Counted from the first letter of the stretch, positions 8,544 to 17,289 are shown. The stretch is 64,000 nucleotides of DNA from Lactobacillus sp. ESL0791 (GCF_029433255.1 NZ_JAQTHU010000001.1:2108001-2172000), one strand, 5' to 3'. Notes: a model not told the origin generated them from the letters alone. A program made the numbers and translations.

Positions 8544-9164
8544 TTAGGCATCATCAGATTGGGTAACATTGTCATTGTCTTCAAATAATTTTACTTCCTT
8601 ATTAGGATTCAAATTATCATTAACCGCCGCGTCATGAATGGTTGCGCTTAAAACATTAATAATCTGTTTTTGACTAAAAGTAGCTATCTTATTAATAATT
8701 AAAGAAGCCATACCAACAGTTGTCACCCAATTAGCCACCACAATGTTTTGAATTTTTTCATCATCGTATTCAGCATCTGGAAATTGCTCCTTAAACTTTT
8801 CCGCACCCAAACTTCTTAAGGTATCGGAAATGATTTTGCTGCCAAATTTGCCATCAACGAACATGGCTTTAAATTGCTTAATATGTTTTTCTGCAAAATC
8901 AATATAGGCTAAATCTAAATCAATTAGCGGTTTTCCCGTAAATTCCTTTTTAAGCGTTTTGGTTTTCAACGTATTGGAAATGCGTCCAAGTACTTCATCG
9001 CGTAGTTCTGTCATGTTAGAAAATTCTAAGTATATTGGCTGGGTTGAAAAATTCCCCGCTTTAGCAATGCTACGTGCTGTCAAACTCTTAATTCCATTTT
9101 TAATTGCCATTCGATAGGCAATATCTAGGATCCTATTCTTACCAACTTCTTTTTTTCTTGCCAT
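8544..9164 (-). CDS. TetR-family transcriptional regulator
   Basis: This 206-residue protein has an N-terminal TetR helix-turn-helix (about 10-55: ILDIAYRMAIKNGIKSLTARSIAKAGNFSTQPIYLEFSN) and an all-helical ligand domain. The C-terminal tail is acidic (EDNDNVTQSDDA). It lies just upstream of and co-directional with the FMN reductase pair. Matching palindromes lie in front of it and in front of the reductases, so it is probably an autoregulated repressor responding to a redox-active or aromatic compound. The ligand is unknown. Confidence 0.83.
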   Translation of the reverse strand: MARKKEVGKNRILDIAYRMAIKNGIKSLTARSIAKAGNFSTQPIYLEFSNMTELRDEVLGRISNTLKTKTLKKEFTGKPLIDLDLAYIDFAEKHIKQFKAMFVDGKFGSKIISDTLRSLGAEKFKEQFPDAEYDDEKIQNIVVANWVTTVGMASLIINKIATFSQKQIINVLSATIHDAAVNDNLNPNKEVKLFEDNDNVTQSDDA

Positions 9165-9201
9165 TTAACAGACCTCGACTAAAATTAACAATTGCCATTT
9201 T

Positions 9202-9223
9202 TATTATATTTATAATATATCTC
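9202..9223. promoter_or_regulatory. Second palindrome upstream of the TetR gene
   Basis: TATTATATTTATAATATATCTC lies 38 nt upstream of the TetR start and resembles the right arm of the 8492-8518 palindrome (TATAATATACTC). It is a candidate autoregulatory operator. The region is very AT-rich, so chance similarity is possible. Confidence 0.4.
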
Positions 9224-9284
9224 TTGAATTACAAATTCAATAATTAAATAACGACTTTTTATTTTTACTTGAAATCCTTCAATT

Positions 9285-9506
9285 CTAATCATTCATTTTC
9301 AGAAATTCATCGTACTGAGTAGACACCATATCAATAACTGCTTCCTTGCTTAAACCCTGAGCTGCGCAAAAAGAAAAGAAAGAAGCAGATAAAATATAGC
9401 CACGTTCACGATCATCTGTTAAATTTTCTGAAAACTGCATATTTATTTGGCTATTTGTATAGTCCATTGATAATTCAATTGATTTGTTTTCCGGTTGCTT
9501 TGTCAT
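9285..9506 (-). CDS. Small protein of unknown function
   Basis: This 73-residue soluble acidic protein has a plausible ribosome site (GAGGT) before its ATG. It has an N-terminal polar beta-like segment (SIELSMDYTNSQINMQFSEN) and a helical C-terminal half (YILSASFFSFCAAQGLSKEAVIDMVSTQ). No signal peptide or membrane segment is visible and I recognise no family. It stands alone between the TetR gene and a glycosyltransferase-like gene. Confidence 0.6.
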   Translation of the reverse strand: MTKQPENKSIELSMDYTNSQINMQFSENLTDDRERGYILSASFFSFCAAQGLSKEAVIDMVSTQYDEFLKMND

Positions 9507-9740
9507 TTTTTACCTCATTTAAAATAATTTGTAGTAGACTCTCATAATTTTTAAATTACAATTAATTATAATCCAAGAATAGACAGCATAAAACTAAAAC
9601 TTGTGAAAAAGTAGTGCATATTTCATTTCAAATTTTAATCAGTAATTGTCATTTATAACATAAAAATTAATATCGTTAACAAAAATAATGAAGACAAGAA
9701 CTCAATCTTTCTCCATTATCAATGGAAAATTTTTAAAATA

Positions 9741-10466
9741 TTATTGATCGATTTTATTTAACGATTCTAACCCTTGTAGTGCTAGAGCCAGGCGCGAAAG
9801 ATAACCATGCCAATTATTATCATCTCGGCCAGCAGTGTATTTTGCATCATAGATAATGAAAGAAACCGCTACATACCTAACAGGAATGCCGGCGTTTCTA
9901 CAGATTCCAGGCCATTCTGTATCCGTCAGCAGTTCCGATGACTGCTGCAAGATTGTCTTGGCAGCTTTTTTGCCTAAAGCACAGCTGCCCGCGGTGATGT
10001 CCAGATTTTTAATCTTAAAGACTTGGCTTGCGGCTTCATTAGTGATTGCCTCCGTGCGCTGCCAAGTTTCTGGATAGGCAGCAAAGCTGGCAAAATCTCG
10101 CCCAACAATTAAAAATTCATTTGTTACGTCTAGCTGCCTAATAAAATTGGCAAAAACAGCTTTATCCTGCATAATTGCTACAACCACTTTGTCAAAATCA
10201 CAATAAAAATAATTAGTGGTCGTTTTGGAATCCCCAAGTGCTAATCGCAAAGCTTTTCTTCTGGCATCGGCTGCGCCTTTTTTAGGAATAATCTGGTAAG
10301 TAAAAGCAGTTTTGCCAGCAAAAGCCTTGGCGATTTCGGGCGCTGTCACATCACTTATTGTCAGATAAATATGCACAAAAACGTCTGTAAGTTTTTGAAT
10401 AATTTCGTCTAACTGCTTTGGAGCTATTTCTAATTTATTAATTGTTGAAAATAAAACTGACCGCAT
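9741..10466 (-). CDS. Glycosyltransferase-like (GT-A fold) protein of unknown function
   Basis: This 241-residue soluble protein has an early Rossmann-like strand region and VFVHIYLTISD. KGAADARRKALRLAL is followed by a hydrophobic strand ending in YCDFDK (about residue 87-92). A D-x-D type motif after such a strand is the metal/nucleotide-sugar site of GT-A enzymes. Later segments are FLIVGRDFASF and DITAGSCALGKKA. It resembles conserved hypothetical proteins with a Y-C-D-F-D signature and no known reaction. It lacks membrane anchors. Function is inferred from the motif only. Confidence 0.6.
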   Translation of the reverse strand: MRSVLFSTINKLEIAPKQLDEIIQKLTDVFVHIYLTISDVTAPEIAKAFAGKTAFTYQIIPKKGAADARRKALRLALGDSKTTTNYFYCDFDKVVVAIMQDKAVFANFIRQLDVTNEFLIVGRDFASFAAYPETWQRTEAITNEAASQVFKIKNLDITAGSCALGKKAAKTILQQSSELLTDTEWPGICRNAGIPVRYVAVSFIIYDAKYTAGRDDNNWHGYLSRLALALQGLESLNKIDQ

Positions 10467-10522
10467 TTTGATCTGAACCCCATAACTAGGACAGATTATT
10501 AAACTTTATCTTAGGACTAGCC

Positions 10523-10591
10523 GTGTCTGGGAAAAAACTAGATACTAAAAGCAAAAATCCGTTAGAACCTTCAAGTTCTAGCGAATTTTTC
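10523..10591. other. IS-end-like sequence and terminator hairpin
   Basis: GTGTCTGGGAAAAAACTAG matches the left terminal sequence of the ISL3-type element at 43047, apart from one A. It suggests an old IS end. Immediately after lies the hairpin AAAAATCCGTTAGAAC/GTTCTAGCGAATTTTT (about 10555-10591), a probable intrinsic terminator. The rest of 10467-10737 shows no coding potential. Confidence 0.5.
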
Positions 10592-10737
10592 ATATACATT
10601 CTGTCCCAACCTTGATATCGTTAAATCACCACAATGCAAAAATAAAAAGGTTGACTTTGCATGTATCAAAATTATATCACAGGTCAAACTTCTTTGACAC
10701 TCATAAAGTGTAACATAAAAGTTAGACATTTTTAAAT

Positions 10738-10887
10738 TTACATTGTTGCTAATACACGATTTTGGTATTCTACTGGAGTCGTGTATTTTAATTTATTTGA
10801 TCTTAAGTCGATTAATTGCTTCTCGCTTCATTAAGTTAAAGATTGTCTCACCTGGGGCATTGTCATGACAATTTCCTTTATCTTTAC
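10738..10887 (-). pseudogene. IS3-family transposase, C-terminal remnant
   Basis: One frame reads KGNCHDNAPGETIFNLMKRE, the conserved end of the IS3/IS150 OrfB integrase core. A second frame then reads NKLKYTTPVEYQNRVLATM and a stop, the usual C-terminus of that family. A frameshift separates the two and the N-terminal part is absent. The fragment abuts the end of the bacteriocin-like pseudogene, so insertion or deletion events probably shaped that junction. Confidence 0.75.
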
Positions 10888-11940
10888 TTAATCAAGCCTA
10901 AATTCAAGTGTATAGATTCGGTGTCGATTTGAGGTCAAAGACCCCTTAGCTTTATCGTGATATGAGACTGTTAAATAAAGGTTATTAGTAGCGCTACTTC
11001 CAGCATCAGGATCAGCTACTTGTACACTTTCAAATTCAGAAATGTGATTAGATACATCCATATTTAAGCTAGAAAGATCAGCCATTTGCCACTGACTAGA
11101 ATCTTTAACACCCCACGGTATTCTATAAATATATCTATAATGTTGAACAGGATTCCCTTTTTTAGGCGCAAGCTCACTAGAAATAAAAATATTTCCAGCT
11201 TTGTCAATATCATATCCCTGAACTGAATCAATAATTCCTCTAGCATTTGTTTCACTATTAGTTGTAAAACCTTCAACGACAAACGACGCTAAACAGGTTA
11301 CCTCAGGGTCTGAAAGTTTTACAAGAGTTCCAGCAGGGCCATCAAGCCAACTATTAATCATAGGCAGATAATATAAAGTAAAATATCCTGTTCCTACTGT
11401 GTCAATAGTTGCAATAAGTAATTTTTGATAATCAGGGGACACGGCTGCTTCTGTCCTCATCATAGTTGCTAAATCTTCATAATTACAGCCATGCCCAGGA
11501 ACTCCGTTTCGAGGTATATTCCAGCCGGCACTATCTAAGTTAGATAAACGGCTTAACTCAGTATGCTTCTTATAACTTCCAGCAGAATACTTTACTCTAG
11601 CAATTTGAATATCCCAATAAGTTGTATGAGGTCCATCATTATCATATATTGTATAGGCTCTTGGCTTAGTACCAACAAACCAATAGCCTGATTTGCCAGA
11701 AAACTCCCAAGTTTATGTATGCCCACCTGCAGTATTAGGATTACCTGCCAAATAAAGTTGCGGGCTATCTGTGATATTTCCAGTAGCCTTTGATCCTTTG
11801 TAAATAGCTGTATTAACTTGCTTATTCAGTAACTGTAAAGCATATATATTGCTGCCAGTAACATTTCCCTTTTGCACTACAACATTATGAGGTACTGTAA
11901 TATTTTGATATGATTTAATTTTCAAATTCATTGGTATCAT
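10888..11940 (-). pseudogene. Helveticin-J-like class III bacteriocin gene, broken by one stop
   Basis: The frame starting at ATG 11940 gives 75 residues ending GNPNTAGGHT, then TAA at 11713-11715. The same frame continues without further stops to 10888 (TWEFSGKSGYWFVGTKP, RTEAAVSPDYQKLLIATID, VQGYDIDKAGNIFISSE, YLTVSYHDKAKG). The order and motifs follow helveticin J: VVQKGNV near the N-terminus, GGHT-Q-TWEF, AEAAVSPDY, IQGYDL, YISSQ, and the SEVESIQ...YLTVAYH end. In helveticin J the residue after GGHT is Gln, so CAA to TAA is the simplest lesion. Full length would be 350 residues, against about 333 for helveticin J. There is no signal peptide, as in the family. Reinitiation at the internal ATG-ATG (11463) could make only the C-terminal half. 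Confidence 0.82.
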
Positions 11941-12014
11941 ATTTTTTTAACTCTTTCTTTACTCTAAACATTATTTTTATTTTGATTTCGAAATCTATTA
12001 TCATATTATCACTC

Positions 12015-12041
12015 GAACATGTGTTTTGCAAACACATGTTC
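12015..12041. repeat. Perfect 12-bp inverted repeat
   Basis: GAACATGTGTTT, TGC, AAACACATGTTC is a perfect hairpin with no T-run on either side. It lies 74 nt upstream of the bacteriocin-like pseudogene start and 67 nt after the SLAP gene stop. It may be an operator, an mRNA-stabilising stem-loop, or a weak terminator of the SLAP gene. Confidence 0.6.
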
Positions 12042-12108
12042 ACTTTAATAACAAACAAAAAGCACACAATACTGATATAGTATGGTACTTTAACTTATTT
12101 AATAACTT

Positions 12109-13311
12109 TTATTTTTCGGTTAACCTATTAGCAAGTTCATTCAACCTCTGAACTGCTTTTTCTAAACTCCATGTTGCCTGCTTAACAGCTGCAACTGATA
12201 CCGTATTAGAATTTAAAGCTGTTGTCGCTTCACTTACGGCATTATCATATTGCTGTTTAGCGTAAATATCACCTTTAATGTACACTGGAGTATCTTTAAA
12301 TAAACTATATTTGTTCAATGCCTTTGTTAGTTCTTCCTTGTCGGCTGCAGTAGCAGTTCTAATATCTGCTTGTGCTTCCTCAGCCGTATTTACTGGCTGC
12401 AATTTTATCCCATACATATAACTTGTTCCACTAGCTTTAAAAAAGCCTTGCGGTGCGGGATCAGTCAGCTTAGTTCGATAGAATAATTCTGCACGATGTT
12501 CACTCGGCACCCAAATATAAATAAGTTCATCAACATGATTTTCATGATCTTTGCCAATAAATTGGTATTCTCCAGGTATCTTATTTCCATTAATATCGTA
12601 TAAATCAGAGTTAACATTAATATTTATTTGCGGATAGTTACTGTAAGGCAATAATGCTTGCCCAAATTTTAGTTTGAACCAACCATCAGCCACAAAATTA
12701 TTTGTTCCCTTGATCCTATAAAAAGTTGTTGCCGAATTACCACCACTTGTTATTGTTTCAATTAAATCTTCATCGCTAGTCTCACGATCAAGAATAATTT
12801 TTTGCCCTTTTTTCAAATATTTACCAGTCAATTGGAGATATTGGTTAGTGATCGGTGCTTTGCCAATAGCCGTAGCGCTCCCAGAATTCTTATAAAGAGT
12901 TTGTTGCCCATTAATGCCGTCAACATTAGCAACTTTAATATAGGCGCCATGACCAACACTGTAATACTTTTTCCCTTCAATCGTTTTCCATGGTAAATAA
13001 AACCAATTCCACTTATCATCATGAAATGAATATTTATAGTTAGTCGGATCGGTTATCGGTTTAGCCTTATCAGCAAATTTAATAGGGGCTGTATTTTTTC
13101 TAAAGAAAGCTTTTTGTCCTTGATAGCTCCATAATCTTTGCCCTTTTTTATTATAAAGATAGGCATTATGAATTAGGCGTAATTTACCTTGCCCATTATT
13201 AACTGCTTTTGCTGCTACACTAGTTGCATTAACTGCAGCAATTGAAACAGCTGGCGTAATGGCTAAAATAGCAGCAGTTAGTTCAAATATAAATTTCCTA
13301 TTTTTACTCAT
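12109..13311 (-). CDS. Secreted SLAP-domain (S-layer-associated) surface protein
   Basis: This 400-residue protein starts at the ATG at 13311, which has a GAGGTGA ribosome site; a longer frame from 13371 has none. It has a signal peptide (about 1-34, ending SVAAKA). A SLAP-like module (about 40-140) shows LRLIHNAYLYNKKGQRLW and KKYYSVGHGAYIKVANVDG, the S-layer wall-binding signature. The central beta-rich part repeats the pattern at lower similarity. The C-terminus (about 310-400) is a charged helical bundle (EEAQADIRTATAADKEELTKAL...). It probably sits non-covalently on the wall with the S-layer. Its partner or ligand is unknown. Confidence 0.8.
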   Translation of the reverse strand: MSKNRKFIFELTAAILAITPAVSIAAVNATSVAAKAVNNGQGKLRLIHNAYLYNKKGQRLWSYQGQKAFFRKNTAPIKFADKAKPITDPTNYKYSFHDDKWNWFYLPWKTIEGKKYYSVGHGAYIKVANVDGINGQQTLYKNSGSATAIGKAPITNQYLQLTGKYLKKGQKIILDRETSDEDLIETITSGGNSATTFYRIKGTNNFVADGWFKLKFGQALLPYSNYPQININVNSDLYDINGNKIPGEYQFIGKDHENHVDELIYIWVPSEHRAELFYRTKLTDPAPQGFFKASGTSYMYGIKLQPVNTAEEAQADIRTATAADKEELTKALNKYSLFKDTPVYIKGDIYAKQQYDNAVSEATTALNSNTVSVAAVKQATWSLEKAVQRLNELANRLTEK

Positions 13312-13504
13312 TAAAATCACCTCAAGATTGCTCTGATATTTATAACTAATTTTAATTGTAAAGATAGTCATTGTCTAATAAATTCTATTATCATAAATTT
13401 AGATGTCTCTTGTTTAAATAGGGTATGCTCTTTTACTCATCCATTGTTTCGTAATAAAATTAGTTTGTTAGCTGTTCAATAAATTAAAAATTAAATAGGC
13501 AGTA

Positions 13505-14120
13505 ATTCACATTAGCGACATCTCACACCACCGTACATACGGTTCCACAAATTCTACACTCTTTGAATTGTCTCAAGCAGCCCGACTAGTGAAACTAGTT
13601 TCCGCTGCTTGAGACTTTTAGTTGTTATGGTTTATTAACAATGCCTTACTATGCACCGTGTGCCAATAACCTTTACGCGTGTTGGCAAAGGTCTTCGCTG
13701 GGCTCTTGCTCAACCTAATCTGACTAGAGCTTTCATTCTGGTGCCTATATTCTTCCATTGCTTCCAAATATATTGCCTAATACGACTACGCAGCCATTTA
13801 TCTAGATTGATCAAGAAACCTTTTTAGCTTTCCAATGGAATAATGCTGTATCCAGCCACGCATTTTTCGCTTAATCCCTATCAAGATAACGTCAAGCTTA
13901 ACTCCGTGGTTAGGCTCAGTTAACCTTTTCAATTCTTGCTTGATCCGCTGTTTAGATTTCTGATGTAGCCTAGGGTAAGCACCGTTCTTGTCTACTCCTA
14001 AGGTAAAACCTAAACTTCAACCTCAATGGTGAACCTACCTTTTGCAACAGTTTCGCGTAGTATTGGACTTTAGCTTGTTGGGCAGCCTTATCCACTATTA
14101 CTGGCCTTGTAGCCAATTCT
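13505..14120 (-). pseudogene. Group II intron remnant with broken maturase/RT gene
   Basis: Read on the minus strand, frames give FTLGVDKNGAYPRLHQKSK, GVKLDVILIGIKRKMRGWIQ and HYSIGKLKRFLD. After a frameshift comes LDKWLRSRIRQYIWKQWK. These are the thumb/maturase region of group II intron reverse transcriptases. Downstream, at 13571-13614, is a two-tier hairpin (TCTCAAGCAGC/GCTGCTTGAGA). At about 13525-13555 lies GAACCGTATGTACGG followed by GTGTGAGA, typical of intron domain V and the 3' end. The 5' part and the catalytic RT core are missing. Boundaries are approximate. Confidence 0.75.
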
Positions 14121-14129
14121 TGTTTATCG

Positions 14130-14637
14130 GTTCAACAGTTTGCCTTAGGCTTTAAAGAAATTCTTCCTTTTAAGTTACGAATTGTCAGAGTAGCAGTAGC
14201 TTAAAATACTTATGAGACTTTAATTACTAATTTGTCAAAAACTGATTTTACTACAGTTAATCTTAAAGGGCTGCTGTATCACCTTTGCTGGGGAATTGAA
14301 ACTTCTTTTAGAGAGCTTAAATATAGTTTAGGACTAGCATATTTACATTCCCAAAGAATAGATCTAATCATGCAAGAAACTTATGTTATTAACGTTGTAT
14401 AATTTTACTGCTCAATTGGTAAATAATACTGAATTGCCAGCTAAAAGTGCTTGTAAGCATGATTATCTAATTAATTTTACTAGAGCAAAGCAGATTTGTC
14501 GTAAATTTATTAGAAATAGCACAATCTCGGTGTCAAAACTACTTATTAAATATCTTTCGCCAATTAGACCTGGCAGAAAAGCACCACGAAAGCTACGAGC
14601 ACATTATTTTAAAAGTTTTCTTTATCGAATCGCATAA
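14130..14637 (+). pseudogene. IS4-type DDE transposase, C-terminal remnant
   Basis: The plus strand reads FKLRIVRVAVA, a stop, then NTYETLITNL, LKGLLYHLCWGIETSFRELK and YSLGLAYLHSQR. A frameshift follows near 14383-14400, then LYNFTAQLVNN continuing to IRPGRKAPRKLRAHYFKSF and TAA. The Y-x2-R/C-W-x-I-E-x-x-F-R-x-x-K signature with the catalytic Glu is that of IS4-family transposases. There are at least one stop and one frameshift, and the N-terminus is missing. From 14638 to 14833 only short AT-rich sequence is seen. Confidence 0.75.
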
Positions 14638-14833
14638 AAATTCATAAAATTATGTTGGGCTTATTTAGTGTACCTTAAATTAATAAAAATGATAGCTACC
14701 TACTTGCTTTTAATCAGTATAGATTAAAAAGAGCTGCAACTTTAAAAAATTGCAGTTCTTAATGCTTAACTTAATGACATTGACCAATTTTTGGGTTCAG
14801 ATCAAAACGTCAAAGAGAGCATTATTCGTTCTT

Positions 14834-15508
14834 CTATTTTTCTTTTGTCATTCTGCCATCCATCATTTCGTAGATGTGATCGGCATATTTTTCTAGACGT
14901 TTATCATGCGTAACCAGCAAAACAGCTTTGTTACGGTCTTTAGCTAAAAAACTGAATAACTGACCCACTTCATCAACATTTTTACTGTCAAGTGAAGCCG
15001 TCGGTTCATCGGCCAGCAATATTTCCGGATTGGCATAAAGTGCACGGGCGATTGCCACCCGCTGCTGCTGCCCGCCGGATAATTCACCCGGATATTTTTT
15101 CACCAAGTCAGCTATCCCCAGCTGTTTAAGCAGAGCCTGAAAATCCGTTTGGCTGATATTATTCTGTTTCTTGACCTTATCAACCAATTCAAATTGCTCT
15201 TGAACAGTTAAGAAGGGAACCAAATTATAGGCCTGCAAGACAAAGCCGATTTTATTCAGCCGTAGATTATTACTCTCCTTAGAAGACAAGGACGAAATAT
15301 CTTGGCCATTAACCAAAACCTCACCCGAAGTTGGTTTTTGGAGGGACCCCGCAATCGTCAAAAAAGTACTCTTACCAGCGCCGGACGGTCCCATGATTAA
15401 AACCACCTCACCTTTATTTGCGGTGAAATTGACATCCTTCAGAGCCGCAACTTGTGCGGAACCCTTGCCATAAATCTTCTGGACATTTTTTAATTCAATT
15501 ACTGCCAT
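14834..15508 (-). CDS. ABC transporter ATP-binding protein (MacB/LolD type)
   Basis: This protein has about 224 residues. Walker A is GPSGAGKST (about 40-48), the signature is LSGGQQQRVAIARAL, Walker B is ILLADEPTASLD, and the switch is LLVTHD. It is the class that partners FtsX/MacB-like permeases and often exports peptides, lipids or drugs. I start at the ATG at 15508. A GTG at 15517 overlapping the permease stop is an alternative adding three residues. It is coupled to the permease gene (15510-16571), under the TetR gene upstream. Confidence 0.88.
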   Translation of the reverse strand: MAVIELKNVQKIYGKGSAQVAALKDVNFTANKGEVVLIMGPSGAGKSTFLTIAGSLQKPTSGEVLVNGQDISSLSSKESNNLRLNKIGFVLQAYNLVPFLTVQEQFELVDKVKKQNNISQTDFQALLKQLGIADLVKKYPGELSGGQQQRVAIARALYANPEILLADEPTASLDSKNVDEVGQLFSFLAKDRNKAVLLVTHDKRLEKYADHIYEMMDGRMTKEK

Positions 15509-15509
15509 C

Positions 15510-16571
15510 CTATTCACCTATTGCCTTTGCTGGATCCACTTTCAAAATCGACCTAATCGGAATCAAGCTGCCGATAACCCCTGTTAAGAACATGCCGACC
15601 GTTCCGCTGATAATAATATTAGGAGTAAAACTCATCGGCACCGCTGCCGGCAATGCCAAGGCCGTCAGCCAGGTCGCAATCAAACCGATTGCTACGCCGA
15701 CAATCACCAGAATTAGTGCCTGGCTGATTGTCGCGTTTACCAATGTCTTGCTCGGAATTCCTTGAGCCCGCATCACAGCAAAATTGTGCATCTTCTGCAT
15801 TGTTAAAATGTACAGAAAAACGGCAATAATGATTAATGAGATGACAAACAGGAAACCAATCATTAACTCAAAGGTCATATTTTGTGCAGTATAACCCGGC
15901 AGCTTTTTGATAAAAGTGGCAATCGGATAAGTTTCCGCATTTTCATGGTTATAATTATAACTGCTTGACCGCGAAACAATTGCCGAAGCCTCCATATTGG
16001 GCATTTCCTGACGCAGTTTTTTCCAAGTAGCTAGTGAGCCATAAATAATCGGAGCAATATTGATCTTAGCATTCTTAACAAACCCAACAATCTCATACTT
16101 ACCTTTAGTTCCGCTCAATTCCAGTTTATCGCCCAGTCTATAGCCCTTAACTTTAAAGTCCTGGTCAACCGTGACTTCAGAATTGGTCTTGGCCCTCCTG
16201 CCGCTGATTAATTCCTCTTTTTGATAAATAAATTGGTCGTGTTTAATACCTAAAAATTGGGCTGAAACTGACTGCCGCTTGCTATTTTTGGCAACAACCG
16301 CCGTTTGCCCCACCAGCGCCTCATTTTTACCAATTTGAGCATCCTTCAAATCCGTTTTATTCAAAATCGATTGGTTCATGCTCACATTTGAATTTTTGTT
16401 CAGTACAACATTTTGTGCACCCCACGAATTCAATGCCTGCGTATTTTCACTTGCCAAACCAACGGCTAACGATGACAAAATAAAAATCAGGTAACTGATT
16501 AAAAAAATCATCAAAATAATTAGACCGTAGCGCAACTTTTCACGCTTGATTTCTTTTATTGCTAAAAACAT
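15510..16571 (-). CDS. ABC transporter permease (FtsX/MacB type)
   Basis: This 353-residue membrane protein has one N-terminal membrane helix (about 13-36) and a large extracytoplasmic domain (about 40-225) with a MacB-PCD-like fold pattern. Three C-terminal helices follow (about 232-254, 283-305, 315-340), ending SLIPIRSILKVDPAKAIGE, the typical FtsX tail. The start overlaps the end of the TetR gene by 32 nt, so regulator, permease and ATPase form one transcript. It probably exports a toxic compound or peptide whose presence releases the TetR repressor. Confidence 0.88.
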   Translation of the reverse strand: MFLAIKEIKREKLRYGLIILMIFLISYLIFILSSLAVGLASENTQALNSWGAQNVVLNKNSNVSMNQSILNKTDLKDAQIGKNEALVGQTAVVAKNSKRQSVSAQFLGIKHDQFIYQKEELISGRRAKTNSEVTVDQDFKVKGYRLGDKLELSGTKGKYEIVGFVKNAKINIAPIIYGSLATWKKLRQEMPNMEASAIVSRSSSYNYNHENAETYPIATFIKKLPGYTAQNMTFELMIGFLFVISLIIIAVFLYILTMQKMHNFAVMRAQGIPSKTLVNATISQALILVIVGVAIGLIATWLTALALPAAVPMSFTPNIIISGTVGMFLTGVIGSLIPIRSILKVDPAKAIGE

Positions 16572-17094
16572 TAACGCTTCCCCTTTTTAAAATCATTAGG
16601 CTCTCCTTAAAGCGCGCTAAATCATTGTCCTTATTTTTCGGATCTGTAAAAACCAACCTGATTACATCATGGCTCAAAACCATTGCTGTCCAGATTTCTG
16701 CTGATAAATGGTGCAGCTTAGCCAAATTTTTATATGCATGCGGCAGTACACTCTCATTATAAAGAATGTGCATTCTGATTAGCGGCGCATACTCACTATG
16801 CTCAGTCTGATCAAGAAAGTTTACCACCTGCTCATAAAAGATTTCCGGCTGAAAGGTATCGGTGATTTTTACATCAGTATGTATTTTACTGAGTGCTATC
16901 CTATAAAGGTAACGATATGCATCAATAAGGTCAATGAAGTATTTATAAAAAGCACCACGAGCAATTCCCGCATCTCTGACGATGTGCGCAACCTCAGCGT
17001 CCTTAAGCGGGTATTGACTGAATTCTTTCAGCAGAGCAGCGGTTACGCGCTGCCTTTTTTTCTCCGGTAAATTTATAAAAGTTTGTTTGACCAT
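16540..17094 (-). CDS. TetR-family regulator of the ABC exporter
   Basis: This 184-residue protein has an N-terminal HTH (about 10-55: KKRQRVTAALLKEFSQYPLKDAEVAHIVRDAGIARGAFYKYF) with the TetR G-x-F-Y-x-Y-F recognition end, and a helical C-terminal domain. It is the first gene of a TetR-permease-ATPase operon. Two TGAC-N5-GTCA palindromes overlap its promoter, so autorepression and control of the exporter are likely. Confidence 0.85.
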   Translation of the reverse strand: MVKQTFINLPEKKRQRVTAALLKEFSQYPLKDAEVAHIVRDAGIARGAFYKYFIDLIDAYRYLYRIALSKIHTDVKITDTFQPEIFYEQVVNFLDQTEHSEYAPLIRMHILYNESVLPHAYKNLAKLHHLSAEIWTAMVLSHDVIRLVFTDPKNKDNDLARFKESLMILKRGSVNVFSNKRNQA

Positions 17095-17113
17095 TTTACA
17101 TTCGCTCCTTTCG

Positions 17114-17165
17114 GTGACAGAACGTCACTTTGCAAAATATTACTCTTCAAGTGACGCAGTGTCAA
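17114..17165 (-). promoter_or_regulatory. Promoter with two TetR-type operators
   Basis: On the minus strand, TTGACA (17160-17165) and TAATAT (17137-17142) are separated by exactly 17 nt, a strong sigma-70 promoter. One palindrome, TGAC-GCAGT-GTCA (17152-17164), overlaps the -35. A second, GTGAC-AGAAC-GTCAC (17114-17128), lies just after the expected transcription start. The arms are the same and the 5-nt centres differ, as expected for two sites of one dimeric repressor. Confidence 0.75.
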
Positions 17166-17260
17166 TTTTTATGCAATTGTATAAGCTACTCATACGATTA
17201 GACATTTTTATTATTAAAAAATATTTTTTAATAATTTTTACATATTCACTAAAAAAGTAT

Positions 17261-17289
17261 TTGACAAGGTTTGAAATTAGTTTTATCAT
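17261..17289 (+). promoter_or_regulatory. Promoter of the T-box/pepI/oppA transcript
   Basis: TTGACA (17261-17266), a 17-nt spacer and TATCAT (17284-17289) place the transcription start near 17296, right at the beginning of the T-box leader. Confidence 0.75.

Noticed and set aside
12015..12041. Calling the perfect hairpin a Rho-independent terminator
   Set aside because: No T-run follows on either strand, so I recorded it as an inverted repeat instead.
14383..14637. Independent small gene
   Set aside because: It is the frameshifted C-terminal part of the IS4-type transposase, continuing the upstream frame.
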